In this document: positions 60,931-64,000 of the stretch, piece by piece
Layout of the letters: each line of letters begins with the position of its first letter
Position numbering within the stretch: position 1 is the first letter of the stretch
Source of the DNA: Ichthyophis bannanicus
Taxonomy: Eukaryota > Chordata > Amphibia > Gymnophiona > Ichthyophiidae
Assembly: GCA_033557465.1 (NCBI GenBank)
Contig: CM066045.1
Location: 128,919,596 to 128,983,595, forward strand
Direction: 5' to 3'
Length of the DNA stretch: 64,000 nt
Position numbers and translations under genes: made by a program
The notes under the pieces: generated by a model
Told to the model about the DNA's origin: nothing
The model's database searches: none
The model's input: only the letters and a program-made list of their open reading frames with translations

Positions 60931-63900
60931 TGTGGTATACTTTATTTATTTATTTATTTTTTATTTATTTATTTAACAGTTCTTCTATACCGCTCTATTT
61001 TAGATCAGAGCGGTTTACATTTAACATCAACTATACAACACAAGGAACTTTGAGTTGTATTTACAATAAACAGGGAGATCAACTTGGAAGTAACTGGGGG
61101 AAACTATGTACATTCTTAACTCTATACATTGTATCACACTGGTACCTGATTTCAGGCAGAACATATCTACATTTATTTACACTGGGGTACATTCTGAGCG
61201 ATCAGTTGATTATCCTTTTTCATGCTGAGTCTGATTGTTTACTTGTAATGAGAGATTGTCTGGGGGGCCATATGTATGGTTACTAAGGCTAGATTCAGGG
61301 TAGTATGTAGTGAACAGGTGCTGCTTTATTGCCTTCCTGAAGTGGGTTAGGTAAGTGATGTTTCGAATATAGGTAGGGAGAGCATTCCATGCTCTGGGAG
61401 CGTAAATCGTAAAGGCCCTATTTGTTGTTCTTGTGCATTTTGTTATTACTTTTGGGACCTCTAGGGTGTTTTGCATCATGGGTCTTCTATTTCTGTTCTG
61501 TGGTACTTTATGTATCATCTTGCTGAGGGCTGTGGGGGTCAGAGTGTTTGAGGCTTTGAAAGTTAAGGTTAGAACTTTGTGGAGGGTTCTTGCTTGAACC
61601 GGTAACCAATGGAGGTTCATCAGTACTGGCGTTATGTGCTCTCTCCGTGAAGCCCCTGTTAGTACTCTTGCAGCAGTGTTCATTGCAAGCTGGAGGGGAG
61701 CTAGCGTTGCTTGAGGGAGACCGTGTAGAATTACGTTGGCATAGTCGAAATGAGGTAATATTAATGCCTGATAGATCGATCGGTAGTCGCTGAAGTCGAG
61801 TAGCGGTCGGAGATGTTTTAAGGTCTTTATTTTCATGTATACTGTTTTTACTGTGTTTTTTATGTGAGTTTTCAGATCCAGGTGTTGATCCAGTGTAACG
61901 CCAAGGTAGCGGATTGTGGGTTTGGTTTTCAGTTCTGTGTTGCCGATTTTTAAAGAGAGTGGAGGGGTGAAGTCCTGGTTCCTTGAGATGAAAAGGACAT
62001 CTGTTTTACTGTAGTTGATTCTCATGTTTTGTGTGCTGAACCATTCTGCTACTGCCTCAAAACATCTTGTTAGAGGGGAGAGGTCCGGTTGGTTAGTCCT
62101 GAATGGGATGTATAGGAGGATGTCATCTGCGTAGGCTAAACAGTTGACCTTGAATGAACGTGCTAGGGCACATATGGGCTGCATGTAGATGTTAAACATC
62201 AATGCAGATAGTGACGAGCCCTGTGGTACACCCTGGTTTTGTAAAAATGGTTCGGAGGTTGTGGAGCCTGACCTTACATGTTGCCATCTATTAGTCAGGT
62301 ATGACTTGCACCACTTTAGGGCTGTTCCCTGAATTCCTTTCTCGCTGAGGCGTTGTATGAGTATCTTGTGACTCACCGAGTCGAAAGCCGCCGCAATGTC
62401 GAGGAATATGAGGGCGAATCCTTGATGAATTTTGTCGGTTCCAGAGACTAGATGGTCAAATAGGTTGGTGAGGAGGGTTTCAACCCCATGTGCTTCTCTG
62501 AACCCATGCTGGGAAGGATCCAGTGGGGCTTCAGTATCAATATGCTGTTGGATTTGGCGCTGTACTAACTTTTCGATTACTTTGGCAAGCATGGGGATAC
62601 TTGAAATTGGTCTGTATGATTCCACTTTCGATGGGTCCAGCTTGTTATTTTTTAGCAGTGGTCTGATGGATGTTTGTTTCAGACTTTGTGGAAACGATCC
62701 GGTTGTAAGAGATTGGTTTATTAATTCGCTCAGATATTGGCTTAAGTCACATCGTAACTCCTTTATCCATAAAGCAGGGCATGGGTCATTGGGTGCGGTA
62801 GTAGGGTTGATTGCAGCGATAGTGTCTTCAATCTCTCTGCGTGATATTTTTTCAAATTTGTATAGTGGTGATGGTTGGGGCAAGGTATGCTGAGAGCTGT
62901 TTTCTGCGGAGTTCGAGGTTGTACCAGCCTGGGTCACTTCAGGTTGAAGGTAGTTGGTTGCAGATGTAGTAGTCTGGACCATTTTTGACTGTAAATAGTT
63001 GGAGTATGCCTGGGGGTGTGGCATCTGTGACTGGTCTGCAGGAGGTTCTCTTATGAGAGATTTCACTATATTGAAGAGGTCGTGGGGCTTGTTTAGTGAC
63101 CGCTTCAAGATGTCGGAATGATATTGTTTCCGCTTTTTTGTTAATTCATCACGGTGTACTCTTAGGTGAGCGATGTAAGTATCTTGTGCAACCGTAGAGT
63201 GAGACCGACGCCATCTTCTCTCTAGCCTGCGCAGGCACTTGAGTGAGTCTCGGAGGTCTTTGGTATACCATGGTGCGTGGTCTCGTTTCTTTGTTGTTGT
63301 TTTATTTGTGGCTGGTATGCATGCAATGGTCTTGAGGCTCTCGTCCCAGGTGGACACCAATGCATCTAGGTCGTGTGGTATATTGTTGAGGAGTGGGAGG
63401 ATCTTCTCTCGAAGCTCTTCTTTATTAAAGGGGCGGAAGCGCTTCAAAGAGGGTTCGTGGGCAGTGTTGGTTTTGTTGGAGTTTTTTATTGTGTGTGTTA
63501 ATAGGTATCTGGAATTGGATCAGGCTGTGGTCGGACCATGGCACAGGAGTTATGGTAGGTGGTATTAGTGGGGTGGTATCCTTATCCGTCTGTGGGGCAA
63601 AGATCAGGTCAAGTTTGTTTCCCTTGACGTGGGTGGGATTAATGACTAGTTGCTCATATCCTAGATCTTGTAACGCTTCTAGGAAAGCAGAGGCTTGAGA
63701 TTCATGTAGCGTAGGCAGGTTGAAATCACCTAGGATCCAGTTCTGGGATCGTGGTCTGTTTGAGTTGCAGGCGAGGCCCATTATCGTTGCAAGATCCTCT
63801 GAGGATGGTGTTGGTGCTCGGTACAGTAGGTTGATCGTGCAGGTGTTATTTGTTATGGTGAGGGAGTCCAGGTGGACTGTGCTGGTTGAGTTGCACATCT

Positions 63901-64000
63901 GGAAGCCTAGGGAAGTTTTGACAAGAATGAGTGTTCCTCCTCCTCTCTGATTGGTTCTATGGCATGTGTGGACTGAAAAACCTGTGGGTAACATCTGGTT
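60931..64000 (-). mobile_element. beta-type LINE beta5, runs off the window
   Basis: The 3' end has two blocks of TTTATTTATTT (60941-60975), then TATACCGCTCTATTTTAG and ATCAGAGCGGTTTACAT, the same pairing block as beta4. ORF2 follows from 61210. The 5' end lies beyond 64000. Confidence 0.85.
61210..63994 (-). pseudogene. beta5 LINE ORF2, one frameshift, otherwise open (5' end outside window)
   Basis: 63425-63994 carries the endonuclease: NQRGGGTLILVK, NLLYRAPTPSSED, NWILGDFNLPTLHES, THVKGNKLDLIFAP and TPVPWSDHSLIQFQIPI. 61210-63447 (745 codons) carries RFRPFNKEELREKILPLL, ESYRPISSIPMLAKVIEKLV, HGFREAHGVETLLTNLF, ALIFLDIAAAFDSVSHKILI (motif A), QGVPQGSSLSALMFNIYMQP (motif B), LAYADDILLYIPF (motif C), LHWLPVQARTLHKVLTLTF and YAPRAWNALPTYIRNITYLT. 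The two frames are offset by one. Reading NKTNTAHEPSLKRFRPF in the RT frame back into the endonuclease frame places the indel at or near the A-run (T-run on plus) 63482-63487. All catalytic motifs are present, so this is a nearly intact copy or an intact one with a homopolymer sequencing error. Confidence 0.85.

Noticed and set aside
1..64000. CRISPR arrays, rRNA genes, bacterial operons, integrated viral genes
   Set aside because: None seen. Short direct repeats here are transposon tails, LINE 5' arrays or microsatellites, and the RT-bearing ORFs are non-LTR retrotransposons with APE endonucleases.

Overview
The window looks like repeat-rich, intron-rich vertebrate DNA. I infer an amphibian, most plausibly a caecilian. 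The basis is the mixture of transposon types rather than any single-copy marker: CR1- and L2-type LINEs, an L1 ORF1, a DIRS-type tyrosine recombinase, Penelope-like pieces, tRNA-derived SINEs and hAT-like MITEs together. No bacterial operons, CRISPR arrays, rRNA genes or true tRNA genes are visible. Only one host gene can be assembled: a three-coding-exon, GPI-anchored Ly6/uPAR-domain gene on the minus strand (15652-19169). Its phase-1 introns, signal peptide, ten cysteines and hydrophobic tail all fit. Two weaker Ly6-like exon relics lie at about 22163 (+) and 46533-46725 (-).

Layout. 1-6600: LINE ends, a Penelope-like fragment with a hammerhead-like motif, a hAT-like MITE inside a LINE scrap, and long unrecognised stretches. 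6640-10301: a decayed L2-type LINE (family alpha, copy alpha1) split by a SINE. 10.5-15.2 kb: MITEs, a 138-bp palindrome and a CR1 3' end. 15.65-19.3 kb: the Ly6 gene and its probable promoter. 20-29 kb: CR1, SINE, LINE and MITE remnants. 29.3-36.6 kb: a second alpha LINE (alpha2) split by a beta-family LINE (beta2), itself split by a CR1 (three-level nesting). 36.8-41.9 kb: a nearly full-length CR1 with ORF1 (SGNH esterase) and ORF2, whose ORF1 is broken by a 574-bp palindromic element carrying two hammerhead-like motifs. 42-48.5 kb: old LINE pieces and a CR1 3' end interrupted by an L1 element that has ORF1 but no ORF2, which itself holds a SINE. 49.5-51 kb: a 1.44-kb palindrome with a SINE in one arm. 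52.0-52.9 kb: a DIRS-like tyrosine recombinase remnant. 52.9-64 kb: three beta LINEs stacked together. beta3 (-) is split by beta4 (+), whose ORF2 is uninterrupted for 1035 codons, and beta5 (-) runs off the window with one visible frameshift.

How the parts fit. beta LINEs end in a short hairpin-like 3' tail plus TAAA repeats, and one SINE type (SINE-L) carries the same tail. The intact beta4 ORF2 is therefore a candidate driver for both. A second SINE type (SINE-R) has the same tRNA-like head and MIR-like core but a different tail that resembles RTE-clade LINE ends. Target-site duplications are readable at several nested insertions and give a relative order of events. Family names alpha, beta, SINE-L and SINE-R are local labels used only here. 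Family assignments come from protein motifs read by eye; no database search was possible.
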